Assembly (NCBI RefSeq): GCF_003626915.1
Contig: NZ_CP032570.1
Span: forward strand, 2,355,001-2,419,000
DNA length: 64,000 nt
Direction: 5' to 3'
Source of the DNA: Tsuneonella amylolytica
GTDB lineage: Bacteria > Pseudomonadota > Alphaproteobacteria > Sphingomonadales > Sphingomonadaceae
Shown piece after piece: positions 38,415 to 46,609 of the stretch. The notes under the pieces are model-generated. The model did no database searches. It was not told where the DNA came from and saw nothing but the letters and a program-made list of their open reading frames with translations. Both the position numbers and the translations under genes were made by a program. The number at the start of each line of letters is the position of its first letter. The stretch's first letter is position 1.

Positions 38415-39580
38415 GCGAGCAGGCCTTCCTCGATGCGGGTGGGAGTGATGGTGACGATCGTGCCGGGGCGTGTGCCGGTCGGCAGGCGGACGCGCGCGAA
38501 CTCGGGCGAATGGCCAGTCCCGTCCCTCTCGGCCAGCACCGAAAGCGGCGTGCCGACCAGGCCGGCGAGCCAGCGCGCGCGCTCTTGCGCGACGGCCGCC
38601 CGCAGTTCGGCGGCGCGGGTGCGAATGGTCTCGTGCTCGACCTGCGGCATCCGGGCGGCGGGGGTGCCGGGGCGGGGGGAGTAGGGAAAAATGTGCCCGT
38701 GGACGATGGCGAGGTCACGCACGGCCGACAGGTTCGCCGCATGGTGATCGGAGGTTTCGGTCGGGAAGCCGGCGATGAGGTCCGCCCCGATAGCGATCCC
38801 CGGGCGCGAGGCGCGCAGCCTTTCTACGAGCGCGACGGCATCTCCCCGCAAGTGCCGCCGCTTCATGCGCTTCAGGATGAGGTCGTGGCCGTGCTGCAGG
38901 GAGAGGTGGACGTGCGGCATCACGCGAGGCTCGTGCGCGATGCGTTCCTCCAGCACCGGATCGATCTCGATCCCGTCCAGTGAGGAAAGCCGCAGCCGCG
39001 CCAGTGTTGGAAAGGCATCGAGAATTGCCGTGACGAGCCTGCCGAGCCGTTCTTCGCCGAGGTCGTGGCCCCAGCTCGTCAGATCGACGCCCGTGAGCAC
39101 GATTTCCGCAGCGCCGCGCGCCAGGTCGGCCTCGACCGCGCGCAGCACGTCCGCGACGCCGATCGAACGGCTCGGTCCGCGGCCCTGCGGTATAACGCAG
39201 AACGTGCAGGCGTGGTCACAGCCGTTCTGGACCGCCACGAAGGCGCGGGTGTGGGCGCTCGTCGATGTCGGGGCGCTTGCGGACGCGTTCCATGCCCGGG
39301 GGTCGAGCTTCGCCGCATTGGCGACGAGACCGTCGACTTCGGGCATCGCGGCGATCGCCTCGCGCTCGATCTCGGCGGCGCAGCCGGTCACGAGCAGGCG
39401 CGCATCGGGCCTGGCCTTGCGCGCCTTGCGAATGGCTTGCCGCGTGTGCCGCACCGCCTCCGCCGTGACAGCGCAGGAATTGACGACGACCGTATCGGTC
39501 TCGCCCGCCAGCATTCCCCGGATGCGCTCGCTTTCGGCGAGGTTCATCCGGCAGCCGAGGGTCACCACTTCGACGCTCAC
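38411..39580 (-). CDS. mtaB: tRNA t6A37 methylthiotransferase MtaB
   Basis: MtaB (389 aa) converts t6A37 to ms2t6A37 in tRNAs reading ANN codons. It is a radical-SAM methylthiotransferase with two Fe-S clusters: C10, C36 and C67 in the UPF0004 domain, and C121, C125 and C128 (CDHACTFC) in the radical-SAM domain. The C-terminal TRAM-like segment is short. GTG at 39580 overlaps the dapF stop. It was assigned to MtaB rather than MiaB or RimO from the MSVEVVTLGCRMN start and overall length. Confidence 0.92.
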   Translation of the reverse strand: MSVEVVTLGCRMNLAESERIRGMLAGETDTVVVNSCAVTAEAVRHTRQAIRKARKARPDARLLVTGCAAEIEREAIAAMPEVDGLVANAAKLDPRAWNASASAPTSTSAHTRAFVAVQNGCDHACTFCVIPQGRGPSRSIGVADVLRAVEADLARGAAEIVLTGVDLTSWGHDLGEERLGRLVTAILDAFPTLARLRLSSLDGIEIDPVLEERIAHEPRVMPHVHLSLQHGHDLILKRMKRRHLRGDAVALVERLRASRPGIAIGADLIAGFPTETSDHHAANLSAVRDLAIVHGHIFPYSPRPGTPAARMPQVEHETIRTRAAELRAAVAQERARWLAGLVGTPLSVLAERDGTGHSPEFARVRLPTGTRPGTIVTITPTRIEEGLLA

Positions 39581-40389
39581 GCGAAGTCGCCCCAATCGAA
39601 GGAGCCACGGAAGCTCTCGGCAGCCGGCCCGGTCATGGCGATGCGTCCGTCCTCGCCCCACTCGATCTCGAGCGGTCCGCCGGGCAGCGTTACGACCGCC
39701 GCGCGCCCCTCGACCAGGCCGCGGCGAATGGCCGCGACCGTCGTGGCGCAGGCACCGGTTCCGCACGCACGCGTCAGCCTCGCGCCGCGTTCCCAAACCT
39801 TGAGCGCAATCTCTGCAGGGCCGGTCACCTGCGCGACGTTGACGTTGACCCGGGCGGGAAACAGCGGGTCGGTCTCGATCAGGGGGCCGAGCCTTTCGAT
39901 CGGCACGGCTTCGAGGTCGTCCACGAAGAACACCGCGTGGGGATTGCCGACGTTGACCGCGACCGGAGCCTCGAGGCCTTCCCATCCGACCGGCATCGCG
40001 AGCGTATCCACCGCGTAGGCGAGGGGGATCGCATGCCATTCGAAACGCGGCACACCCATGTCGATCCGCGCACCGTGACCGGTGGGTTCGACCCGTATCG
40101 TGCCGCCGGCGGTCTCGACGGTTGCCGGTTCGCCATGAAGAAGGGCGACCGCGCGGCTGGCGTTGCCGCACGCCTCCACCTCGCCGCCGTCGGCGTTGAA
40201 GATGCGCATCCGGAAATCGGCGACAGCGGCGGGTTCGAGCAGGATCAGCTGGTCGCAGCCGATCCCCGTTCGCCGGTCGGCCAGTGCAGCGGCAGAGGCG
40301 CGCGAGATCGGCGGGATCGCCTGCTCCCGCGCGTCCAGCACGACGAAGTCGTTGCCGAGGCCGTGCATCTTGATGAAGGGGACCCGCAT
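39577..40389 (-). CDS. dapF: Diaminopimelate epimerase
   Basis: DapF (270 aa) interconverts LL- and meso-diaminopimelate for lysine and peptidoglycan synthesis. The two catalytic cysteines are present: C74 in VEACGNASR and C209 in RACGTGACA. The N-terminus MHGLGNDFVVLD is typical. It precedes mtaB with a 4-nt overlap and follows the GGDEF/EAL gene by 75 nt. Confidence 0.96.
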   Translation of the reverse strand: MRVPFIKMHGLGNDFVVLDAREQAIPPISRASAAALADRRTGIGCDQLILLEPAAVADFRMRIFNADGGEVEACGNASRAVALLHGEPATVETAGGTIRVEPTGHGARIDMGVPRFEWHAIPLAYAVDTLAMPVGWEGLEAPVAVNVGNPHAVFFVDDLEAVPIERLGPLIETDPLFPARVNVNVAQVTGPAEIALKVWERGARLTRACGTGACATTVAAIRRGLVEGRAAVVTLPGGPLEIEWGEDGRIAMTGPAAESFRGSFDWGDFA

Positions 40390-40464
40390 TGCGGGGGCGG
40401 CTCTATGCGGGGCCGGCTGCCCTGTCGAGTGGCGCGATGCCCGGCTCCTGGCGGGCGAGAGCGG

Positions 40465-42132
40465 TCAGCCGGTCTTGCGAGCGCGATCCGCCAGAGCGGT
40501 TTCGGCCGCGATTTCGGCTTCGCGCGCGGCAAGCAGACCCGCTTGCGACAAACGCTCGCGTACGGCGTCGGCCGTTTCGGGCTGGCCATAGAGATAGCCC
40601 TGGCCCTTGAGGCGACCCATCAGCTTCAGCTTCTCGAGGATCTGCGGATCCTCGATCCCTTCCGCCGTGATGGGCAGACTCAGCCCGTCCCCGATGGACA
40701 CGATCGCGCGCACCAGCTTGTCGCTGATTGTCCCGTCCTTCAGCTCGGACACGAAACTGCGATCGATCTTCAGCCGGTCGAAGGGCAGGGTACGCAGTTG
40801 CGCGAGGCTGGAATACCCGGTGCCGAAATCGTCGAGGCTGATCGATACGCCTTGGTTCTTGAGGCTCGTAATGAGCGAGCGCACGACGCCCACGTTGTCG
40901 TGGAGGCAGCTTTCGGTGATCTCGATGTCGAGCCGGTGGGGCGGGAAAGCGTGCTTAACGAGCAGCTTGAGGATCTTCTGCGAGAACCACGGATCGCGCA
41001 GCTGGAGCGGCGAGATGTTGACCGACAAGGTCAGTCGGGGGTCCCAGCCTTTCGCCTCGGCCAGCGCCTGGTCGATGAGACATTCGCTCAACGTCCCGAT
41101 CACGCCGATTTCTTCGGCGACCGGGATGAAGACGTCCGGGCTGACGAGCCCGAGCCGAGGCGAGTTCCACCGCGCCAGCATCTCGAAGCCGGTGAGTTCG
41201 CCGGTTTCGAGGTCGATTTGCTGCTCGAAATAGGGAACGAATTCGCCGCCGGCGATGCCCTTGCGGATGCCGGTCTCCAGTTCGCTGCGGAAGCGCAGTT
41301 CGCTTTCCATCGGTTCCTCGAACCAGAAGTAGCGGTTCTTGCCCTGCTTCTTGGCGTGATACATCGCGATGTCGGCGCGGTGGACCAGCGCCTGCGCGTC
41401 AGCGGGCGGGCCGGGCTGGGCCGGATCGGGGGCGTTTCCAGCGATCCCGACCGACACGGTGACATCCATCGACAAGCCGTCGTGTTCCAGCGGCTGGGCG
41501 ACCCGTTCGATCAAAAGGGCGGCGAACTGGTCGATCCGGTCGGGGCTGCCGGCGTCGTACGGCACGACGCAGGCGAATTCGTCGCCGCCCAGCCGCGCCA
41601 GCAAGCCGTCGCGCGGCAGCAGCGCCGCGATGCGCGTTGCCGTCACCTTCAGCAGCGCATCTCCCGCGCCGTGTCCGTTGAGATCGTTCACCGTCTTGAA
41701 GTTGTCGAGATCGACCATGATGAAGGCGATTGAGCGCCCGTCCGCGGTGGTCGTGGCGACGAGCGCGTCGGTCGCGGGAGCGATGCTGCGACGGTTGAGG
41801 CTGCCGGTCAGCGGGTCGGTCTCCGCGAGCTGGCGGGCGAGTTCCTCCGCCTTCCGCCGCTCGGCGATCTCTTGAGTGAGATCGGAATACCGCCGCCAGC
41901 CGAAGATCACGAGCGCGATGTTGAGCAGCAGTGCGTTGACCAGAAGCGGATCGGGCGCTTTGCCCGTGCCCATCAGCGAATGGACCGCCTGGGGCAGGAC
42001 CATCCCGCCGGTGCCAACGAACAGCAAGATGGCGGCGACCGCGATACCCAGCGCGACGAGGTCTCGCTGGGCCTTGTCCATCGGCTGCAACGGGTCAGTC
42101 CGCTCAGTTTGTCCGTTGTCGGTGCCCGGCAC
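40465..42132 (-). CDS. Membrane GGDEF-EAL protein (cyclic di-GMP turnover)
   Basis: This 555-aa protein has two N-terminal membrane helices, then a GGDEF domain (GGDEF at 182-186) and an EAL domain. The EAL motif reads EML at 317-319. The metal-binding residues in LSVNISPLQL, IEITES, LDDFGTGYS and LKIDRSFV are kept, so phosphodiesterase activity is likely. No RxxD inhibitory site precedes GGDEF. Whether the cyclase is active cannot be decided. GTG at 42132 has GAGGGGG upstream; an in-frame ATG lies at 42081. Confidence 0.9.
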   Translation of the reverse strand: MPGTDNGQTERTDPLQPMDKAQRDLVALGIAVAAILLFVGTGGMVLPQAVHSLMGTGKAPDPLLVNALLLNIALVIFGWRRYSDLTQEIAERRKAEELARQLAETDPLTGSLNRRSIAPATDALVATTTADGRSIAFIMVDLDNFKTVNDLNGHGAGDALLKVTATRIAALLPRDGLLARLGGDEFACVVPYDAGSPDRIDQFAALLIERVAQPLEHDGLSMDVTVSVGIAGNAPDPAQPGPPADAQALVHRADIAMYHAKKQGKNRYFWFEEPMESELRFRSELETGIRKGIAGGEFVPYFEQQIDLETGELTGFEMLARWNSPRLGLVSPDVFIPVAEEIGVIGTLSECLIDQALAEAKGWDPRLTLSVNISPLQLRDPWFSQKILKLLVKHAFPPHRLDIEITESCLHDNVGVVRSLITSLKNQGVSISLDDFGTGYSSLAQLRTLPFDRLKIDRSFVSELKDGTISDKLVRAIVSIGDGLSLPITAEGIEDPQILEKLKLMGRLKGQGYLYGQPETADAVRERLSQAGLLAAREAEIAAETALADRARKTG

Positions 42133-42226
42133 CCATACCCCCTCGGTGTTGCGAAGGGCGGCGTATCGCCTATTGCGCTGAAAAATCCGTTAAGCCCGCT
42201 TCGGGCCGAACGAGAGGAACCGAGAC

Positions 42227-42658
42227 TTGCCGCGCTACTGGCTGATGAAATCCGAACCCGACGCCTACAGCTGGGACGATTTGGTCGAGGAAGGGGAGGG
42301 GACGTGGGATGGCGTCCGCAACTACCGTGCGCGCAACAACCTCGCCGCGATGGAGGTGGGGGACCGTGCGTTCTTCTATCATTCGAATATCGGCAAGGAG
42401 ATCGTCGGCATCGTGGAAATCAGCGTTGCGGGCAGCGCCGATCCGACCGATGAAACCGGCAAGTGGGCGGCGGTGAAGGTTAAGCCGGTGGAGAAGCTGG
42501 CGCGGCCCATTACGCTCGCCGAGATCAAGGCCGACCCCGCGCTCGAAAGCATCGAACTGCTTCGGCTGTCGCGCTTGTCGGTCGCGGAATTACGCCCACA
42601 GGAATGGGACTACATCGTTGCGCTTTCTCGCAGGCAAGGTGGAACCGGCCCCGCATGA
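42227..42658 (+). CDS. EVE domain-containing protein
   Basis: This 143-aa PUA-like EVE protein (thymocyte nuclear protein 1 family) has the family start YWLMKSEPDAYSWDDL, then GVRNYRARNNL, the GDRAFFYHSN strand, and a final segment including DYIVALSRR. EVE domains bind modified nucleobases in DNA or RNA. No restriction or defence gene lies near, so a housekeeping role is more likely. The start is TTG at 42227 after GAGAGGA. Confidence 0.88.
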   Translation: MPRYWLMKSEPDAYSWDDLVEEGEGTWDGVRNYRARNNLAAMEVGDRAFFYHSNIGKEIVGIVEISVAGSADPTDETGKWAAVKVKPVEKLARPITLAEIKADPALESIELLRLSRLSVAELRPQEWDYIVALSRRQGGTGPA

Positions 42659-42722
42659 CATTCGATGTATGATCGAAGCCAACGACATCATGTCGCGGCT
42701 ACGAGAACGAAGGAGAATGATC

Positions 42723-42893
42723 ATGGGTGAACTCACCGACAAGGCGAAGGGTCTGGCCAACGAAGCGGTCGGCAATGCGAAGCAGATTTCGGGCAACGAA
42801 CAGACGAAGGCCGAAGGCGTCGCGCAGGAGCGCAAGGGCGAAGCCCAGCAGGCCAAGGGTAGCGTGAAGGGCGCTTTCGGCGACAAGGTCTGA
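42723..42893 (+). CDS. CsbD-like small stress protein
   Basis: This 56-aa hydrophilic protein has the CsbD signature: MGELTDKAKGLANEAVG, QTKAEGVAQERKGEAQQ and a KGAFGDK end. CsbD-like proteins are stress-induced, but their biochemical role is unknown. ATG 42723 lies 7 nt after AGGAG and is preferred over ATG 42717, which is too close to it. A strong terminator follows at once, so this is the end of the transcript. Confidence 0.9.
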   Translation: MGELTDKAKGLANEAVGNAKQISGNEQTKAEGVAQERKGEAQQAKGSVKGAFGDKV

Positions 42894-42915
42894 TCTCTTC
42901 CTATTAAACGAACGG

Positions 42916-42940
42916 GGCCGTCCTTCGGGGCGGCCTTTTT
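42916..42940 (+). terminator. Intrinsic terminator after the CsbD-like gene
   Basis: GGCCGTCC (42916-42923) pairs with GGGCGGCC (42928-42935) around a TTCG loop, with five T residues after it. This is a textbook Rho-independent terminator. Confidence 0.92.
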
Positions 42941-43003
42941 CGTATGCGCGTCCACGGAGCGGGGGATTATCCACAGGGCCGGATGAACGAACACCCTTAA
43001 TGT

Positions 43004-43033
43004 CCCGCGTCGCAACAGTGCCGGCGACGCGGG
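43004..43033. repeat. Perfect 10-bp inverted repeat
   Basis: CCCGCGTCGC (43004-43013) is followed by its exact complement GCGACGCGGG (43024-43033) across a 10-nt spacer. No T run follows on either strand, so it is not an ordinary terminator. It stands alone in the gap between the CsbD-like gene and a tiny membrane ORF. Confidence 0.7.
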
Positions 43034-43161
43034 GAGCGCGATGGTTACCGATGCGTTAAGACCGCATCATGCGACGCTCTCTCGTACTCACTGACGAACA
43101 GGCCCGGCATCCCTTCAGGGCCAGCCTTCCCCCCCACGTCTGCCGAGGCGGCGAAGTGGCG

Positions 43162-43260
43162 ATGCTGCGACCGTCCTGGATCCTGACGCGGGACGACGTG
43201 CAAGGGTTCGTCGGCGCCTATTTCGCGAGCCTTGCCGCGGTCGCGGTCTTCATCGCCTAG
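43162..43260 (+). CDS. Very small membrane protein (hypothetical)
   Basis: This 32-codon ORF begins LRPSWILTRDDVQG and ends in a hydrophobic segment (FVGAYFASLAAVAVFIA). The in-frame ATG at 43069 would give a 63-aa version with an unremarkable N-terminal part. Its stop overlaps the stop of the convergent transporter gene by 4 nt. The amphipathic start plus single membrane segment suggests a real microprotein, but no ribosome site is strong and no family is recognised. Confidence 0.38.
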   Translation: MLRPSWILTRDDVQGFVGAYFASLAAVAVFIA

Positions 43261-44567
43261 ACCGGCTGCGCGGTCCGCTCCGCGCGCAGCAACAGCCAGC
43301 CGAGCCACGCTGAAAAAAGACACATCGCCGCACTGAGCAGCAGGTGGTGGACGATGTCGACACCCAGCGCCGACAACCCGGTCGCCAGCAACGAGCCCAT
43401 TACCATCGCGCCGGAATTGACGATGTTGTTCGCCGCGATCGTCCGGGCAGTCTGACTCTTGGGTACGAACGTGGTGAGGAACGCGTAGAGCGGGACCACG
43501 AACATGCCCCCCGCGATCGCGATGCCGAGCAGGCAGACGAGCAGCGGAACGGCCATAGGATGCGCGATGAAGGCTGGCACGTCGAGCAGGGTGCCCGGCG
43601 GCTCGGCCGGCCAGGCACGGCAGACGAAATAGAACGCCAGCACGAACGCCCCCATCGCCACCACCGATACCGGCGAATAGCGGGCCGAAACGGTGCCCTT
43701 GAGCAACGCGTTCACCGAAACCGAGCCGATCGCGACACCGATCGAGAAGATCACCAGAAACAGGCTCGCGACTTCCTTCGAAGCGGTCAGCACGTTCTTT
43801 GCCAATGGGGGAAACTGGATGAACAGCACCGCGCCGATGGTCCAGAAGAAGCTGATCGCCATGATTGCGAGGAAGACCCGCCGGTCGTGGCTGGTGTTGC
43901 GCACCAGCGCGATCGAGCTTCGCAGCACGTGGTAATCCAGCGGCTCGACCTCCCCTTGCGCGGGGGCGGGCGGGACATGGCGCGAGACGAGGTAACCGAC
44001 GATGGCCGTCGCCACCACGCCCACTGCCGCGGCCTCTACCGGGATCCATCCTGCCAGGATCGTCCCGAACAGGATCGCGATGTAGGTTCCGGCCTCGACC
44101 AGTCCGGTGCCCGCCAGCACCTCGTGGTCTTCCAGGTGCTGCGGAATGATCGCGTACTTGATCGGGCCGAAGAAGGTGGAGTGCACCCCCATCGCGAAAA
44201 GCGCGACCATCAGCAGCGGAATGGCGAACGCCTGCACCGCGATCCCGCGCCACGCGAGGTAGAGACCTGCCGCGCCCACGGCCATAATACCGATCTCGGC
44301 CGCCTTGATGATACGGATGATCCTGGCCTTGTCGCGCATGTCGGCAAGCTGCCCGGCCAGCGCCGACAGCAGGAAGAACGGCAGGATGAAAATCCCGCTC
44401 GCGACCGCGCTGAAGGTCCCCTCCGCGCTTTCGGAATTGTAGACGCTGTAGACCACGAACAGCACCATCGCGGTCTTGTAGAGATTGTCGTTGAAGGCGT
44501 TGAGCAGCTGGGTGACGAACAGCGGCAGGAAATGCCGGCGGCGCAGCATGTGCGTTGTAACGGTCAT
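43257..44567 (-). CDS. MFS transporter, LplT (lysophospholipid) type
   Basis: This is a 436-aa major facilitator with 12 predicted helices. FLPLFVTQLLNAFNDNLYK at the N-terminus and GVHSTFFGPIKYAIIPQHL are diagnostic of the LplT/YqeY-like group. Members flip lysophosphatidylethanolamine back across the inner membrane for reacylation. In many bacteria this domain is fused to an acyltransferase and acyl-ACP synthetase (Aas); here it stands alone. The substrate is inferred by family. Confidence 0.86.
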   Translation of the reverse strand: MTVTTHMLRRRHFLPLFVTQLLNAFNDNLYKTAMVLFVVYSVYNSESAEGTFSAVASGIFILPFFLLSALAGQLADMRDKARIIRIIKAAEIGIMAVGAAGLYLAWRGIAVQAFAIPLLMVALFAMGVHSTFFGPIKYAIIPQHLEDHEVLAGTGLVEAGTYIAILFGTILAGWIPVEAAAVGVVATAIVGYLVSRHVPPAPAQGEVEPLDYHVLRSSIALVRNTSHDRRVFLAIMAISFFWTIGAVLFIQFPPLAKNVLTASKEVASLFLVIFSIGVAIGSVSVNALLKGTVSARYSPVSVVAMGAFVLAFYFVCRAWPAEPPGTLLDVPAFIAHPMAVPLLVCLLGIAIAGGMFVVPLYAFLTTFVPKSQTARTIAANNIVNSGAMVMGSLLATGLSALGVDIVHHLLLSAAMCLFSAWLGWLLLRAERTAQPV

Positions 44568-44895
44568 GCGGGTCCTTCGGCCATCTCGTCCGGGCGCGGT
44601 CTAGCGGCTGGCTTCGGCGCGGCAAGGACAAAGGCGTATCCGCCCTGCGATCGGGGCGCGGCGTCACACATACCGCTCCCTTTTTTTGCGATACGACGCG
44701 GGGGGTGATTGCCCTCGGCAGGAAGGTCGTTTCGGGTGCCGAAAATGTAACCTTCCGCATGACGGTCCGATCGGTCCGCCAGCCGGTGGACCCCTTGCGG
44801 GCAAATCAGGGGCGGGGGATGCGCAACCATGACCGGTCCATCGCAAATCCGGCTTCTGTAGGAAAATCGATTTCTTGCCGCTAAGGACCGGCGCG
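44568..44895. other. Divergent intergenic region between the LplT-like gene and pgsA
   Basis: This 328-nt gap must hold the promoters for both genes. It contains a run of seven T residues near 44683-44689 and a structured inverted repeat at 44721-44756 (listed separately). I see no credible ORF or known RNA family. Confidence 0.5.
44721..44756. repeat. Two-stage inverted repeat upstream of pgsA
   Basis: The outer arms GGAAGGT (44721-44727) and ACCTTCC (44750-44756) are perfect complements. Between them TTTCGG (44730-44735) pairs with CCGAAA (44739-44744) around a GTG loop, leaving a 2/5-nt internal loop. There is no T run. It could be an RNA element or an operator in the divergent promoter region. 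Confidence 0.6.
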
Positions 44896-45504
44896 ATGCT
44901 GACGCTGCCCAACCTCCTGACCCTCAGCCGCATCTTCGCGGTGCCGCTGCTCGCGTTCCTGCTCTGGTGGCCCGAATGGCGCGTCGGCTACGGGGTGGGG
45001 TTCGTCCTCTACTGCGTGATCGGGTTCACCGACTACCTCGACGGCTATCTCGCCCGGGCGCAGGGTACGGTGTCCAAGCTCGGCCAGTTCCTCGATCCCA
45101 TCGCCGACAAGATCATGGTCGCCGCGGTGATCCTCGTACTGGCGGCGCAGGGCTATATGCGCGGGCCTTACGTGGGCGATCTCCACGTGATCGCCGGGCT
45201 CGTTATCCTCATCCGCGAGATTGCCGTGTCGGGCCTGCGCGAATTTCTCGGGCCCTTGCAGGTCTCGATGCCGGTATCGCGTCTCGCAAAATGGAAGACG
45301 ACGTTCCAACTCGTCAGTCTCGGCGCGCTGATCCTCGGCGGTGCGGTGCATGGCCCGCCGTGCCATTCACTGTTCGAGAACTGCGGGACGATCGGCCGGA
45401 ACTGGATCCACCTCGTCGGGCTCGTGACCCTGTGGGGTGCCGCAGCGATGACTCTCGTCACGGGCTGGGACTATTTGCGTGTGGGCCTCAAACACATGGA
45501 TTGA
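44896..45504 (+). CDS. pgsA: CDP-diacylglycerol--glycerol-3-phosphate 3-phosphatidyltransferase
   Basis: PgsA (202 aa) makes phosphatidylglycerol phosphate, the first step to phosphatidylglycerol and cardiolipin. The CDP-alcohol phosphotransferase motif is complete: D46, D49-G50, A53-R54, G63, D67 and D71. ATG 44896 follows AAGGAC; a TTG further upstream is less likely. A short GC hairpin (45503-45521) overlaps the stop codon. Confidence 0.94.
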   Translation: MLTLPNLLTLSRIFAVPLLAFLLWWPEWRVGYGVGFVLYCVIGFTDYLDGYLARAQGTVSKLGQFLDPIADKIMVAAVILVLAAQGYMRGPYVGDLHVIAGLVILIREIAVSGLREFLGPLQVSMPVSRLAKWKTTFQLVSLGALILGGAVHGPPCHSLFENCGTIGRNWIHLVGLVTLWGAAAMTLVTGWDYLRVGLKHMD

Positions 45505-45594
45505 CCGCCGGCGCGGCGGTCCGGGACTTGTCCGCGACGAAATCGCGTTAACACCTATTGGCTAACCCCGCGCCGGTTTGCTTGGGCGTGCAAC

Positions 45595-45711
45595 ATGTCC
45601 GGCAAGACCCATCTCGACCCTATCGTCAGCCCGCGAACCTTCGAGGTGCTCGGCGTGGTCCTTGCGCTCATGGGACTGCTGTTCCTCGTCTCCGCTCTGC
45701 GGATCGGATGA
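45595..45711 (+). CDS. Very small membrane protein (hypothetical)
   Basis: This 38-codon ORF has a polar start (MSGKTHLDPIVSPRTFE) and one hydrophobic helix (VLGVVLALMGLLFLVSAL). That is the layout of a single-pass membrane microprotein. It lies between pgsA and the convergent oxyR and ends 1 nt before the oxyR stop. No strong ribosome site is visible and no family is known to me, so the call is tentative. Confidence 0.42.
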   Translation: MSGKTHLDPIVSPRTFEVLGVVLALMGLLFLVSALRIG

Positions 45712-45712
45712 G

Positions 45713-46609
45713 CTAACCTGCGCGCAATTCGTCGGCGAGCAGGCGAAATTCGTCCGCCCGCGGGGAGTTCTTGCGCCACACCAGCGCGATCTCGCGGCTG
45801 GGCGCCTTGCCCTTGAGCGGCCTGGCGACGACTTCGGTATCGTGCAGGATGCCGGCATCGATCGCCATTTCCGGCAGCATCGTGAGGCCGAGCCCGTTGT
45901 CCACCATCTGCACCAGCGTGTGGAGCGAGGTGCCGATCATCGTGGCCGATCCGCGCAGTTCGGGCCGGTTGCACGCGGCGAGCGCATGTTCCTTCAGGCA
46001 ATGCCCGTCTTCCAACAGCAGCAGGCGCCCCTCGTCGATCGAGGCCGGCGCGATCTCGGCGGGTGGATCGCGCGGGTCGTTCTTGGGAAACGCGACGAAC
46101 AGGCGGTCGTCGGCGATGTGCGCGGTCTCGACCTCGCCCGTGGCATAGGGCAGCGCCATCAGCACGCAGTCGGCACGGCCGTGGTGGAGGCTTTCCAGCG
46201 CATCGCCGGTGGTCTCCTCGCGGAGGAACAGCTTGAGGGCGGGGCGCTCCTTGCGCAACCGGGGCAGCATGCGCGGCAGCAGGAACGGCGCGATGGTGGG
46301 GATCACGCTCATGCGGAGTTCGCCCGACAGCGGCTTGCCGCTCGCCTGGACGAGGTCGGACAGCTCCTCCGCCTCGCGCAGCAGCCGGTGGGCCTTGGCC
46401 ACCACCTGTTCGCCGAGCGGGGTGAAACGCACGACCCGGCGGCTGCGCTCGACCAGCGTCACGCCGAGCAGCGATTCCAGTTCGCGGATGCCGGCGCTGA
46501 GCGTCGACTGCGACACGAAGCTCGCCTCCGCCGCGCGACCGAAATGGCCATTTTCGTGCAGCGCGACGAGGTACTGGAGCTGCTTGATCGTGGGGAGGTA
46601 GGTGGTCAC
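45713..46609 (-). CDS. oxyR: Hydrogen peroxide-sensing LysR regulator OxyR
   Basis: OxyR (298 aa) activates peroxide defence genes. The N-terminal helix-turn-helix (HFGRAAEASFVSQSTLSAGI) is of the LysR type. The two redox cysteines are present and correctly spaced: C204 in LLEDGHCLKEH and C213 in AACNRP, which matches the E. coli C199/C208 pair. GTG at 46609 overlaps the rnd stop by 4 nt, so it is co-transcribed with rnd. No catalase or peroxiredoxin gene lies next to it. Confidence 0.92.
   Translation of the reverse strand: MTTYLPTIKQLQYLVALHENGHFGRAAEASFVSQSTLSAGIRELESLLGVTLVERSRRVVRFTPLGEQVVAKAHRLLREAEELSDLVQASGKPLSGELRMSVIPTIAPFLLPRMLPRLRKERPALKLFLREETTGDALESLHHGRADCVLMALPYATGEVETAHIADDRLFVAFPKNDPRDPPAEIAPASIDEGRLLLLEDGHCLKEHALAACNRPELRGSATMIGTSLHTLVQMVDNGLGLTMLPEMAIDAGILHDTEVVARPLKGKAPSREIALVWRKNSPRADEFRLLADELRAG

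Noticed and set aside
42227-42658. EVE protein as part of a modified-DNA defence system
   Set aside because: EVE domains can fuse to or sit beside restriction nucleases, but here the neighbours are a GGDEF/EAL gene and a CsbD-like gene, with no defence genes in reach.
42967-42975. A perfect DnaA box (TTATCCACA)
   Set aside because: It stands alone. A single 9-mer is expected about once by chance in 64 kb on two strands, and there are no clustered boxes, AT-rich unwinding region or origin genes.
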